DNA of 64,000 bases, from positions 18,863 through 82,862 of the forward strand of contig NZ_AVQI01000082.1 of assembly GCF_000468115.1 (NCBI RefSeq), given 5' to 3'. This document shows, one piece after another, positions 35,329 through 44,712 of the stretch (position 1 is the first letter of the stretch; each line of letters opens with the position of its first letter). The position numbers and the translations under genes are program-made. The stretch comes from Treponema socranskii subsp. socranskii VPI DR56BR1116 = ATCC 35536 (GTDB lineage Bacteria > Spirochaetota > Spirochaetia > Treponematales > Treponemataceae). The notes under the pieces are model-generated. The model was not told the origin of the DNA, did no database searches, and saw nothing but the letters and a program-made list of their open reading frames with translations.

Positions 35329-37092
35329 TTGAAAAAAAAGATTGTTTCATCGGTTGCAGGTATTCTGTGTATTGCAGGGCTTTTTTTAAGCTGCAATACG
35401 AATTCAAAGGCTGAAACGCTGAATGCGGACTACGTAGTTGTCGGAGGCGGGGCTGCCGGCTTAATGAGCGCATTGGAATTAAGCGAAAAGGGTAAGGTTA
35501 TTTTACTTGAAAAAATGCCCGGTCTCGGCGGAACTTCAATCAGAGCCAAGGGATTTTTATGGTCGATCGATTCGGCTTTAAACAAAGCAACGGGCAAGGG
35601 TTTAACGGCCCAACAAATGTTCGATTATTACAAAGAAAAAGCCGGTGCGGAAAATTTCAATGCCGAACTTTTCCAAGCGATGCTTGACGTATCGGGCAGC
35701 GTAGTTGATGATTTACTGCAAAAGGGTATGCCTTTCAGCAAAGAAAGACTGATTCCCGGTACGCCCAATTATCCGCAGCTTTTGTGTCTTACCGTCGACG
35801 GTGAAGGTCCGGCTATGGTCGCAAAATTCAAAGAGCTGCTGGAAAAAAGCGGTGTTGAAATACTTTTAAATACACGTGCCGAAGAATTGATTATAAAAGA
35901 CGGAGCGGTACAGGGTGTAGTTGCCGAAAAAGACGGAAAAAAATACAATATTTTTGCCCAAAAAACCGTTTTGGCAACCGGCGGTTTTGCAAAAAGCAAA
36001 GAATTGATGGCAAAGTATAATAAAGAATTTGCAGACAATGTTGCGTTTTGCGGAACGGGAAATACGGGTGACGGCATCACTATGGCGTTGGCGGCAGGCG
36101 CACAGCTTACGGGCGACGGTGTGCTCGGTATTTGGGGTATGAACGATTATTACGGTTATGTCGGCGACATCGGCAGTTTGGTCAGACAAACGGCCGTCTA
36201 TGTCAATAAAGAAGGAAAGCGCTTTGTAAACGAAAAACGCTATTATGCCGAAGTTCATAAAGAATTAAACAAAATAACGGATAAGCTCGCATACGGAATC
36301 TTCGATTCTTCGAATCCCGCTTTTGTTGCAAATCTGGAAAAGGCGCTTGCCGAAAACTTAAGCGTAAAAGCCGATTCCCTTGAAGCTTTGGCTGCAAAAC
36401 TGAATATCGATGCTGCAAACTTTAAATCGGCGATTGAAAGCTATAATACGGCATATGCGGCCGGAGAAGACGGTGACTTCGGTATCAAAAACAAGGTTAT
36501 GACTCCCGTCTTAAAAGCACCTTTTTATGCCGTCGAAGTGCGCCCGACAATAATCGGAACGATAAAAGGTTTAAAAGTCAACGAAAAAGCCCAAGTTTTA
36601 AATGAAAAAAACGAAGCTATCCCCAACTTGTACGCAACCGGCGAATTGATAATCGGCAACTTTGTAAACAATGAATATCCCACTACGGGTACGGTGTTGT
36701 CCACCTGTTTATATTCCGGAAAAATTGCCGCCGATAACGCATCCAAGGGCATAACAAGTAAATATTCGACTTCATCGGCTAAAAAAATGACCGCCGCCAC
36801 GCAAAAGGCAAAAAAATCGAATACCGTGTATAAAGACGGCGTGTATACCGCTGAAGCGAAGGGTATGAACGGTCCGGTTAAGGTTGAAGTAAGCGTAGAG
36901 GGTAAAAAAATCGCCGCCGTTAAGGTTGTAAGCCACAGCGAAACGCCCGGTATAAGCGATCCCGCCTTTGATGTGATTCCGGCCGCTATGGTTAAAGCGA
37001 ATTCTTTTGAAGTCGACGGCGTTTCCGGTGCGACGATGACAAGCAAGGCTCTGATTGAAGCGGCAAAGCTTGCATTAAAAGATGCCCGCTGA
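35329..37092 (+). CDS. Exported FAD/FMN flavoprotein reductase (fumarate/urocanate reductase-like), lipoprotein
   Basis: 587 residues, TTG start after AGAGG. A lipoprotein signal ends LFLSC (Cys22), so it is outside the cytoplasm. Residues about 33-485 form an FAD-binding domain of the succinate dehydrogenase/fumarate reductase flavoprotein family (VVVGGGAAGLMSALEL). The C-terminal 80 residues are an FMN-binding domain with VSGATMTSKA; Thr569 is the expected site of covalent FMN attachment by ApbE. Such proteins reduce acrylate-like acceptors (fumarate, urocanate, methacrylate) as terminal electron acceptors. In Shewanella UrdA the FMN domain is N-terminal; here it is C-terminal. Acceptor unknown. 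Confidence 0.87.
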   Translation: MKKKIVSSVAGILCIAGLFLSCNTNSKAETLNADYVVVGGGAAGLMSALELSEKGKVILLEKMPGLGGTSIRAKGFLWSIDSALNKATGKGLTAQQMFDYYKEKAGAENFNAELFQAMLDVSGSVVDDLLQKGMPFSKERLIPGTPNYPQLLCLTVDGEGPAMVAKFKELLEKSGVEILLNTRAEELIIKDGAVQGVVAEKDGKKYNIFAQKTVLATGGFAKSKELMAKYNKEFADNVAFCGTGNTGDGITMALAAGAQLTGDGVLGIWGMNDYYGYVGDIGSLVRQTAVYVNKEGKRFVNEKRYYAEVHKELNKITDKLAYGIFDSSNPAFVANLEKALAENLSVKADSLEALAAKLNIDAANFKSAIESYNTAYAAGEDGDFGIKNKVMTPVLKAPFYAVEVRPTIIGTIKGLKVNEKAQVLNEKNEAIPNLYATGELIIGNFVNNEYPTTGTVLSTCLYSGKIAADNASKGITSKYSTSSAKKMTAATQKAKKSNTVYKDGVYTAEAKGMNGPVKVEVSVEGKKIAAVKVVSHSETPGISDPAFDVIPAAMVKANSFEVDGVSGATMTSKALIEAAKLALKDAR

Positions 37093-37122
37093 TACAAAAA
37101 AGTTTTTTAATGAATAAAAAGA

Positions 37123-37158
37123 GGGCTGCCGAAAGTAGGTGACTTTTGGCAGTCTCCC
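37123..37158 (+). terminator. Hairpin downstream of the flavoprotein gene
   Basis: CTGCCGAAAGT and ACTTTTGGCAG pair around a five-base loop, with further GGG/CCC pairing outside a small bulge. T run is short, so termination may be incomplete. Confidence 0.5.
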
Positions 37159-37216
37159 TTATACCGGCTTGAAAAAAAGCGAGTCAGTGCTACAACTTGA
37201 TAGTAAAAAAACAAAT

Positions 37217-38317
37217 ATGAATATCAAATACATAGCCTTACTCTTACCGCTTTTGCTTTTAGAGCCGGCTGTTTACGCTCAAACAAAGGGCACCATGCCC
37301 GCTGCGGCACACGGAAGCGTAAAAAACGGCGTGACGGAACGCGAATTCGTCATTGCTTTTCACGCAATTGTAAATACCGACAAAACGGGTAAAAATCTGA
37401 TAAAAGAACTGCCCGATTTACGAAAACGGGGAATCAACACGCTTTTTCTCCAAATAGGTTACAACTATCAATGGAAAAGCGATCCGAAACTCTATAACAA
37501 ATACGTGCTTTCCGAAACCGTCGCACGCGAAATTGCCGCCGAATGCCGGAGGCTTTCCATCGACCTCATCCCGGAAATAAACTGCCTCGGCCATCAATCA
37601 TGGAAAAACAAAACCTTTGCCATGCTCAAAGCTTACCCCGAACTGGACGAAACGCCAGGCCTCTACCCCGGCAATAAGGGTATTTATTGCCGAAGCCTCT
37701 GCTCTTCCAATGAAAAAGTTTACACGATTTTATTCGGTTTAATCGACGAAATTACAGAAGTCTTTTCGGTAAAAAAAATACATGTCGGTTTGGACGAAGT
37801 GTTTTTAATCGGCGAAGACGCATGCCTTCTTTGCCGCGGAAAAGACAAGGCCGAACTGTTCGCCGAAGCTGTGAACAGACTCTACGATCACTGTGTCAAA
37901 AAACGGGGACTTACAATGTATATGTGGGGCGACCGCCTCATCGACAGCGAGGATGAAGAGAGCGGTTATAAGGGTGAATACGAAAGCTCATGTAACGGTA
38001 CCGATCCCGCCGTCGACCTTATTCCCAAAGGCATCATCATCTGCGACTGGCACTATGACGAGCTGGAACGCTACGGCTCCATCCCTTATTTTTTAAACAA
38101 GGGTTTCCGCGTCCTGCCGACAAGTTTCAAGGGAATTAAAGCGGTAAACGCTCTCATCGACTATTCGCTTTTGTACAAGACGAACCCGAATATGCTCGGC
38201 CACATGTACACGGCGTGGGACAATGTTACGAACAAAAATCTCTCACGATATAAACCGATGGTCAAAACGATCGACCGCCTGATCCGTACCGCTTCCGGGA
38301 TGAATCATCCCCATTAA
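37217..38317 (+). CDS. Secreted GH20-like glycoside hydrolase (hexosaminidase-type barrel)
   Basis: 366 residues from ATG 37217, which begins a signal peptide (MNIKYIALLLPLLLLEPAVYA). The barrel contains GINTLFLQIGYNYQW, LIPEINCLGHQSW and HVGLDE (Asp193, Glu194), the catalytic Asp-Glu pair of GH20 beta-N-acetylhexosaminidases. Shorter than most GH20 enzymes because the N-terminal GH20b domain is missing. It may release N-acetylhexosamine outside the cell. The ribosome binding site is weak. The gene is lower in GC than its right-hand neighbours, like the flavoprotein before it. Confidence 0.72.
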   Translation: MNIKYIALLLPLLLLEPAVYAQTKGTMPAAAHGSVKNGVTEREFVIAFHAIVNTDKTGKNLIKELPDLRKRGINTLFLQIGYNYQWKSDPKLYNKYVLSETVAREIAAECRRLSIDLIPEINCLGHQSWKNKTFAMLKAYPELDETPGLYPGNKGIYCRSLCSSNEKVYTILFGLIDEITEVFSVKKIHVGLDEVFLIGEDACLLCRGKDKAELFAEAVNRLYDHCVKKRGLTMYMWGDRLIDSEDEESGYKGEYESSCNGTDPAVDLIPKGIIICDWHYDELERYGSIPYFLNKGFRVLPTSFKGIKAVNALIDYSLLYKTNPNMLGHMYTAWDNVTNKNLSRYKPMVKTIDRLIRTASGMNHPH

Positions 38318-38400
38318 ACCTAAGAAAACCTTTCAGCTGGATTTAATATGATGCAATGTGTAAACTTGCAAAAGACGGCGCGCATTGTTATAGTACAGCT

Positions 38401-39726
38401 ATGATAGTTATGAAATTCGGCGGCTCGTCAGTCGCAAATGCGGAGCGCATCCGGCATGTCGCATCTATTATTAAAGCGTATCAAAAGAGCAGGCCGGTCG
38501 TCGTGCTCTCCGCGATGGGCGATACGACCGATCACCTCCTCGAAGCGGCCGATAAAGCGCTCGGCGGAGTCGTGAGCATGGAGCAGATCGCTTCTCTTCA
38601 TTTTGAAACTTTGCGCGAACTCGGATTGCCGAGCGGCACAATTGAAGATTTAATAAACGAATTGACGCAGCTTTTGACCGGCATTTCGATGATAAAAGAA
38701 TTGACAAAACGCACGCGCGATTATCTCGTGTCCTTCGGCGAACGCATGTCGGTGCGTATCGCCTCTGCTTATTTGACAAAAGAAGGGATTCCCGCTTTAG
38801 CTTACGATGCGTGGGATATCGGCATCGTAAGCGACGGCAATTTTATGTCGGCGGAACTGCTCGATGAAGTGTGGCAATCGATACCGGAGCATTTGCATGC
38901 GTATGCATCCGGAAAGGACGAGCGCATTCCTGTCGTGACGGGTTTTATTGCAAAAGACAAAAGCGGAAATATTACGACGCTCGGGCGGGGCGGAAGCGAT
39001 TTGACTGCGACGATCATCGGGGCGGCGACGGGCGCGGAAGAGATTCAAACGTGGAAAGACGTCGACGGTATCATGACGAGTGATCCCCGCATCTGTCCCG
39101 ACGCCAAGCCGGTACGCGAAGTAACGTACGAAGAAGCGCAGGAGCTTGCGTTTTTCGGCGCGCAAGTGCTGCACCCGCGTTCGATGCTCCCGTGCCGCCG
39201 CACTGCAACTCCCGTCCGCGTAAAGAATTCGTACAATATCGAAAGCCCGGGGTCGATCATCGTCGAAACGCATAACGGAAAAGCGTCTCCCGTCTGCGCG
39301 ATCACGGGCGTCAAGCACGTAACGCTGATCGATATCGCTTCGACGCGCATGCTCGGCGCGGTCGGTTTTCTTGCGCACATATTCAATCAGTTTTTAAAAT
39401 GGAATATCAGCATCGACGTGATTGCGACGAGCGAAGTGTCCGTTTCGCTGACGGTAAATACAAAGACCGATCTTTCGGGTTTGATCCGCGATTTGAGCGA
39501 CGTCGCCGAAGTGCGGACACGGAGCGGAAAAGCGATCGTGTCGATCATCTGCGACGCGCTGCATTCGTCGGCGATCCTCGCGGCGGGATTTAAAGCGTTG
39601 TCGGATGAAAATATCAATGTGCAGATGATCAGTCAAGGCGCGAGCAAAGTGAATATCAGCATGATCGTCGACGACGAAGAAGCCGATAAAACCGTGCGCG
39701 TACTGCACAAAGCGTATTTCGCTTGA
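38401..39726 (+). CDS. lysC: Aspartate kinase
   Basis: 441 residues. N-terminal kinase domain with MKFGGSSVANAERI and TLGRGGSDLTATIIGAA; C-terminal tandem ACT domains (TSEVSVSLTVNT, GASKVNISMIVDDE) that usually bind lysine or threonine for feedback control. It catalyses ATP-dependent phosphorylation of aspartate, the first step to lysine, threonine, methionine and diaminopimelate. ATG 38401 is at the conserved start; no clear Shine-Dalgarno sequence. dapB follows 63 bases later, so the two probably make an operon for diaminopimelate synthesis. Confidence 0.94.
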   Translation: MIVMKFGGSSVANAERIRHVASIIKAYQKSRPVVVLSAMGDTTDHLLEAADKALGGVVSMEQIASLHFETLRELGLPSGTIEDLINELTQLLTGISMIKELTKRTRDYLVSFGERMSVRIASAYLTKEGIPALAYDAWDIGIVSDGNFMSAELLDEVWQSIPEHLHAYASGKDERIPVVTGFIAKDKSGNITTLGRGGSDLTATIIGAATGAEEIQTWKDVDGIMTSDPRICPDAKPVREVTYEEAQELAFFGAQVLHPRSMLPCRRTATPVRVKNSYNIESPGSIIVETHNGKASPVCAITGVKHVTLIDIASTRMLGAVGFLAHIFNQFLKWNISIDVIATSEVSVSLTVNTKTDLSGLIRDLSDVAEVRTRSGKAIVSIICDALHSSAILAAGFKALSDENINVQMISQGASKVNISMIVDDEEADKTVRVLHKAYFA

Positions 39727-39789
39727 CCTTCGGCGTTTCGAATTTGAAAGTTGATAATGGAATTAATAATTAATAATTTTGGAGTGTAT

Positions 39790-40563
39790 ATGAATATTGC
39801 GATCGTCGGTTACGGAAAGATGGGGCACATGATTAAAAATGCTGCGGAACGGCTCGGCCACCGCATCGTTCTTACCGCAGATCCCTTTTCTCCCGATGCC
39901 GATGTAAAACCCGCTTCGGCGACCGATACGGCGCGTGCGGTAAAATCCTCCGGAGCCGAAGGCGTCATCGAGTTCAGCCGGCCGTCGGTTGCCGTCGAAA
40001 ATATCCACTCACTCCTTCCGCTTTCGCTCCCGCTCGTCGTCGGAACGACGGGCTGGACGGAGAGCCTTCCGGCTGTAGAAAAACGTGCCGCAGATACGGG
40101 CGGCGCTTTACTCTATTCGTCGAATTTTTCCATCGGTGTCAATATGTTTTACAAAATCGTCTCCGAAGCCGCCCGCCTTATGAAAGACTGTTCCGACTAC
40201 GACGTTGCGGTGTGGGAAGCGCACCACAATCAAAAAGCCGACAGTCCGTCCGGTACGGCGCTCGAAATCGCACGGCGCATTATGGCCGAATATACGACGA
40301 AAACGAAAATCGTCTCCGACTCCTTTCACCGAAGGCCCGAAGAAAACGAACTGAGCCTTGCGAGCACGAGGTGCGGTTCGAATCCCGGAGAGCACACCGT
40401 GTTTTTTGACGGACAAGCCGACACGATCGAACTTACGCACCGCGCTCGAAGCCGAGAGGGATTTGCGATCGGCGCCGTCCGTTCTCTCGAACGATTTTCT
40501 TCCGCGCTGAAAACCGGAACGCTGCAAAAAGGCCGCGTGTATACCATGCAGGATCTGTTTTAG
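39790..40563 (+). CDS. dapB: 4-hydroxy-tetrahydrodipicolinate reductase
   Basis: 257 residues. NAD(P)H-binding GYGKMGHMI at the N-terminus, FSRPS, GTTGW, SSNFSIGVNMF, and the substrate loop EAHHNQKADSPSGTAL with the catalytic His and Lys. It reduces the dihydrodipicolinate precursor in diaminopimelate/lysine synthesis. ATG 39790 follows GGAG. Cytoplasmic. Confidence 0.94.
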   Translation: MNIAIVGYGKMGHMIKNAAERLGHRIVLTADPFSPDADVKPASATDTARAVKSSGAEGVIEFSRPSVAVENIHSLLPLSLPLVVGTTGWTESLPAVEKRAADTGGALLYSSNFSIGVNMFYKIVSEAARLMKDCSDYDVAVWEAHHNQKADSPSGTALEIARRIMAEYTTKTKIVSDSFHRRPEENELSLASTRCGSNPGEHTVFFDGQADTIELTHRARSREGFAIGAVRSLERFSSALKTGTLQKGRVYTMQDLF

Positions 40564-40600
40564 CTGCGGTCATTGAAAACGCGATACTCTATCGTATGTA

Positions 40601-40629
40601 TTGAAAAAAAGGCCGCTTTATTCTACAAT
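40601..40629 (+). promoter_or_regulatory. Promoter of the oadGAB operon
   Basis: TTGAAA (40601-40606), 17 bases, TACAAT (40624-40629), 62 bases before the oadG start. Confidence 0.65.
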
Positions 40630-40691
40630 CGAAATAATCGTTTTTTTTAATCAATAGGGTATTGCGAGCGCAATACCGCGTTGGAGGAAAT

Positions 40692-40925
40692 ATGACAATA
40701 GCTGAAATGCTTCAGCAGAGCGGCATATTGACGCTGCTCGGAATGGGCGTTGTATTCTCTTTTCTTATTATCATGATTGCGTGTATGTACCTGCTTCACG
40801 TTGTGCTCCGCGCGCTCAAACTCGATAATGAAGAAAAAAAAGAAACCGTGCAATCTCCCGCACCTGCACTGGCGAGGCACGACGACGCGATTATCGCCGC
40901 GATCGCCGCCGCCGTTCACAAATAA
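40692..40925 (+). CDS. oadG: Oxaloacetate decarboxylase gamma subunit
   Basis: 77 residues: one membrane helix (ILTLLGMGVVFSFLIIMIACMYLLHVVL) and a charged, Pro/Ala-containing tail ending in AIIAAIAAAVHK. OadG holds the alpha and beta subunits together. The start at 40692 has GGAGG seven bases upstream. It heads the oadG-A-B operon, 18 bases before oadA. Confidence 0.88.
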   Translation: MTIAEMLQQSGILTLLGMGVVFSFLIIMIACMYLLHVVLRALKLDNEEKKETVQSPAPALARHDDAIIAAIAAAVHK

Positions 40926-40943
40926 ATCATCAAGGAAAACACC

Positions 40944-43022
40944 ATGGCAAAGAAAGTCCACATTACGGAACTCGTTTTACGCGACGCGCATCAGTCGCTG
41001 CTCGCAACTCGTATGACGACTGCGGATATGCTTCCCGCATGTCCGATGATCGATAAAATCGGCTACTATTCCGCCGAAGCATGGGGAGGCGCGACCTACG
41101 ATTCGTGCATCCGCTTTTTAAATGAAGATCCGTGGGAACGCCTGCGCAAACTTCACGCGGCGATGCCCAACACGAAGATTATGATGCTGTTGCGCGGTCA
41201 AAACCTTTTGGGATACCGCCACTATGCCGACGATGTCGTCGATAAGTTCGTCGAAGCCGCCGCAAAAAACGGTATCGGCATTTTCCGCATTTTCGATGCG
41301 TGCAACGATCCGCGTAACCTCGAACGTTCGGCGAAAGCCGCAAAAAAAACCGGCAAACACGTGCAGATGGCGATTTCCTACGCGACGACGCCCTATCACA
41401 CAAAAGAAGTGTACGCCGATTTGGCCAAGCGCTATGCCGAATTCGGCGCGGATTCGATTTGTATCAAAGATATGTCGGGTTTGTTAAAACCCTTTGAAGC
41501 CTACGACCTCGTTAAAGCGATCAAAGCGAAAGTCGATATGCCGATCGAAATTCACTCGCACTCGACGACGGGCTTGAGCGTTGCGACGCTTTTGAAAGCG
41601 TCGGAAGCGGGTGCCGATGTTCTCGATACGGCCATTTCTTCCATGGCGATGGGAACGTCTCACAGCCCGACGGAAACCGTCGTCGAAATGCTCAAAGGTT
41701 CCGAATACGATACGGGACTCGACACGAAAGCGCTCCTCGAAATCGCGGCGTACTTCCGCGACGTGCGCGAACACTACGCATCCCTCGAATCGAAATTCCA
41801 CGGAGCCGATACGCGCATTCTCGTTTCGCAAGTGCCGGGCGGCATGCTTTCGAACCTCGAAAAGCAGCTGAAAGAGCAGGGTGCGGCGGATAAAATCGAC
41901 GACGTATTGAAAGAGATTCCGATCGTGCAAAAAGACGTGGGCTACGTGCCGCTCGTAACTCCGACAAGCCAAATCGTCGGTACGCAGGCGGTGTTCAACG
42001 TGCTTTTCGGACGCTATGCGCGCCTTACGCAGGAATTCCGCGATCTCCTTACCGGACGATACGGAGCGACTCCTGCGGCGGTCAATGCCGATCTGCAAAA
42101 AGAAGCGCTCAAACAAAACAATATGGACTCAGTCGTTACGTGCCGCCCCGCCGACCTCATTTCAAACGAATGGGACAAATGCGTCGAAGATGCAAAAAAA
42201 GCGGGCGGAGACGGAAGCGACGAAGACGTTTTGACTTACGCGATGTTCCCGAAAGTCGCCGAAAAGTTTTTCAAAGAGCGCTCAAAGGGTCCTGTCGATG
42301 CGCAAAAAACTTTCGGCGTAAAACCCGTTTCCGAAAGCGCCTCTGCAAGCGCGCCGAAATCGGGATCCTACACGGTAAGCGTAAACGGCACTCCCTACTC
42401 GGTTACGACGAGCGCGGGAAGCGATACCATCATCGTAAACGGTACGTCGTATAACGTTTCCTTCGGCGATGCCGCCCCCTCATCTGCGCCCGTATCCGCA
42501 CCCGTCGTTACGGGCGGCGCGGATATCAAAGCGCCGGTTGCGGGAACGCTTTTGCGCTATGTGGCGCAAAACGGCGCCGAAGTAAAAAAAGGCGATACCG
42601 TTTTGATGATCGAATCGATGAAAATGGAACTCGAAGTAAAAGCTCCGGCCGACGGAAAAATAAACTTTATCGCACAGCCGGGCGCTCAGATTGCGGCGGG
42701 CGAGGTTATCGCAAGTCTCGGCGGCACCGTTGCGGCGGCTCCGGCTCCGAAGCCCGCAGCAGCTGCTCCCGTCCCGAAAGCGGCTCCCGTTCCTTCGGCC
42801 GCTTCGACAGGCGGGAAACCCGTGAATGCTCCGGTTGCTGGAACGCTTTTGCGCTATGAAGTCGGTGAAGGCGATCAGGTTAAAGCCGATACGACGGTTA
42901 TCATGATCGAGTCGATGAAGATGGAATTGGAAATCAAAGCAGGCGCGGCCGGCGCCGTTCACTTCCTCGTTCAGCCGGGTTCTCAGATTACGGCGGGTCA
43001 GGCGCTCGCTGAAATCAAATAA
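40944..43022 (+). CDS. oadA: Oxaloacetate decarboxylase alpha subunit with two tandem biotinyl domains
   Basis: 692 residues against about 590-600 for typical OadA. Residues 1-460 are the carboxyltransferase barrel ([44 protein letters not shown]). After a small beta segment come two biotin-carrier domains, each with [10 protein letters not shown] and ESMKME; the biotinylated lysines are Lys560 and Lys659, joined by a Pro/Ala linker. The protein transfers CO2 from oxaloacetate to biotin, then OadB releases it and pumps Na+. The doubled carrier domain is unusual and looks like an internal duplication. Pyruvate/methylmalonyl-CoA variants cannot be ruled out. Confidence 0.93.
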   Translation: MAKKVHITELVLRDAHQSLLATRMTTADMLPACPMIDKIGYYSAEAWGGATYDSCIRFLNEDPWERLRKLHAAMPNTKIMMLLRGQNLLGYRHYADDVVDKFVEAAAKNGIGIFRIFDACNDPRNLERSAKAAKKTGKHVQMAISYATTPYHTKEVYADLAKRYAEFGADSICIKDMSGLLKPFEAYDLVKAIKAKVDMPIEIHSHSTTGLSVATLLKASEAGADVLDTAISSMAMGTSHSPTETVVEMLKGSEYDTGLDTKALLEIAAYFRDVREHYASLESKFHGADTRILVSQVPGGMLSNLEKQLKEQGAADKIDDVLKEIPIVQKDVGYVPLVTPTSQIVGTQAVFNVLFGRYARLTQEFRDLLTGRYGATPAAVNADLQKEALKQNNMDSVVTCRPADLISNEWDKCVEDAKKAGGDGSDEDVLTYAMFPKVAEKFFKERSKGPVDAQKTFGVKPVSESASASAPKSGSYTVSVNGTPYSVTTSAGSDTIIVNGTSYNVSFGDAAPSSAPVSAPVVTGGADIKAPVAGTLLRYVAQNGAEVKKGDTVLMIESMKMELEVKAPADGKINFIAQPGAQIAAGEVIASLGGTVAAAPAPKPAAAAPVPKAAPVPSAASTGGKPVNAPVAGTLLRYEVGEGDQVKADTTVIMIESMKMELEIKAGAAGAVHFLVQPGSQITAGQALAEIK

Positions 43023-43033
43023 GGAAAGGCAGT

Positions 43034-44464
43034 ATGAATACGACAAAACCAAGCACGCGGCATATTCTTAGTACGCTGTTTTTGATACTCGGCGTCGCAT
43101 CGGTCTTTGCCCTCGTGCGCCCTGCGGTATTCGCGCAAAATACGTACGAAGAGCGTGCTTCGTTCCGCACGATAAATACGGCGAAGATTAAAAATTCCGA
43201 AGGTATCAAAAATATCGATGTCGGAACTTTTATCGAAAACATTTGGGAAAATACCGGCATCTATCAGATGATCCACACGAAAACCGTCGCGGAAAGGGCG
43301 GCGGAACAGGCGACAGCGGCTGCATCCGCGGCAAAGCAGGCGCACGATCCCTTTGCGGGATCGCAGGTTCCCGCGTGGTACAGCCTCATCATGATCGCGA
43401 TCGGATTTTTAATAATCTATCTCGGAGCCGCGCGAGGCTTCGAGCCGCTCCTTTTGATTCCGATCGGCTTCGGCACCGTCTTTGCAAACATCCTCGGAGC
43501 GGGCATGATAGAAGCGCCTCACGGTATGCTGCACATCATCTATACGGCGGGCGTCGGAAACGAATTTTTCCCGATGCTCATCTTTATGGGAATCGGCGCC
43601 ATGACGGACTTCGGCCCGCTCATCGCAAATCCGAAAACCGCGCTTCTCGGAGGAGCCGCACAGCTCGGCGTCTTTGCGACGATGTTCGGTGTCGCCCTTT
43701 TCAATTTGATTCCCGGCGTCGATTACAATATGCTTCAGGCCTGCGCCATTTCGATTATCGGAGGAGCGGACGGTCCGACGACGATTTACGTCGCCGGAAA
43801 GCTTGCCCCCGAAATGATGGCGGTCGTCGCCGTTGCCGCGTATTCGTACATGGCGCTCGTACCGCTCATCCAGCCGCCCATCATGAAACTGCTTACGACG
43901 CATCACGAACGGCGTATCGCAATGCCGCAGCTTCGGCCCGTTTCACGCACGGAAAAAATTCTCTTTCCGCTTAAGCTGCTCATCCTTACGATTTTGCTTT
44001 TGCCGCCTGCAGCGCCTCTTATCGGTATGCTCGCATTCGGTAATTTTGTTAAAGAAGTCGGCGTCGTCGAACGTCTTTCCAAAACGATTCAAAACGAATT
44101 GATGAACATCGTTTCCATTTTGCTGTCGCTCGGCGTCGGCGCTCAGATGACTCCCGAAAAGATCATCAATCCGAGATCGCTCGGCATCATCGCGCTCGGC
44201 CTCATCGCGTTTATCATCGCGACGACAGGCGGACTTTTGATGGCGAAGCTTATGAACGTCTTTTTGCCGAAAGATAAAAAGATCAACCCGCTTATCGGAT
44301 CCGCAGGCGTTTCCGCCGTTCCGATGGCGGCCCGCGTCGCAAACAAAGTCGGCATGGAATACGATCCGTCGAACTTCCTGCTCATGAATGCGATGGGGCC
44401 GAACGTTTCAGGCGTTATCGGAACCGCAATCGCGGCAGGCGTCTTTATCGCAACGTACGGCTAA
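43034..44464 (+). CDS. oadB: Oxaloacetate decarboxylase beta subunit (Na+ pump) with extended N-terminus
   Basis: 476 residues, somewhat longer than the usual 370-440. The first 115 residues hold a hydrophobic helix, a hydrophilic part and an Ala-rich stretch; the family begins in earnest at [33 protein letters not shown]. Conserved blocks include [18 protein letters not shown] [28 protein letters not shown] and [14 protein letters not shown]. It decarboxylates carboxybiotin and exports Na+ across the inner membrane. It starts 11 bases after oadA. Confidence 0.92.
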   Translation: MNTTKPSTRHILSTLFLILGVASVFALVRPAVFAQNTYEERASFRTINTAKIKNSEGIKNIDVGTFIENIWENTGIYQMIHTKTVAERAAEQATAAASAAKQAHDPFAGSQVPAWYSLIMIAIGFLIIYLGAARGFEPLLLIPIGFGTVFANILGAGMIEAPHGMLHIIYTAGVGNEFFPMLIFMGIGAMTDFGPLIANPKTALLGGAAQLGVFATMFGVALFNLIPGVDYNMLQACAISIIGGADGPTTIYVAGKLAPEMMAVVAVAAYSYMALVPLIQPPIMKLLTTHHERRIAMPQLRPVSRTEKILFPLKLLILTILLLPPAAPLIGMLAFGNFVKEVGVVERLSKTIQNELMNIVSILLSLGVGAQMTPEKIINPRSLGIIALGLIAFIIATTGGLLMAKLMNVFLPKDKKINPLIGSAGVSAVPMAARVANKVGMEYDPSNFLLMNAMGPNVSGVIGTAIAAGVFIATYG

Positions 44465-44537
44465 GACCGCGTGCGTTGCGGTGCGCAGCGTAAAAATTAA
44501 TAATCGATAATATCGGCTGCCGTCTGCGGCCGATCGA

Positions 44538-44580
44538 AAGGGCTGTCGAAAAGGCAAACGCTTTTGAGACGGCCTTTTTT
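44538..44580 (+). terminator. Rho-independent terminator of the oadGAB operon
   Basis: AAGGGCTGTC-GAAAAG (44538-44553) pairs with CTTTT-GAGAC-GGCCTT (44561-44576) with a small internal loop, followed by a T run up to 44581. Confidence 0.75.
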
Positions 44581-44712
44581 TATTACGGCGCATGAGCCGG
44601 TGAAAATATGTAGCGAAGCGAAATATTTTTCGTCCGACGATTCCGCACAAAAAAAACGCCCGTTTGCATGATAGGCAAACGAGCGCCGTATTTTCAAAAA
44701 GTCTTTTGCGTC

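Noticed and set aside
38318..38400. Lysine riboswitch upstream of lysC
   Set aside because: The gap is only about 80 bases and shows no multi-helix structure; too short for the known lysine riboswitch.
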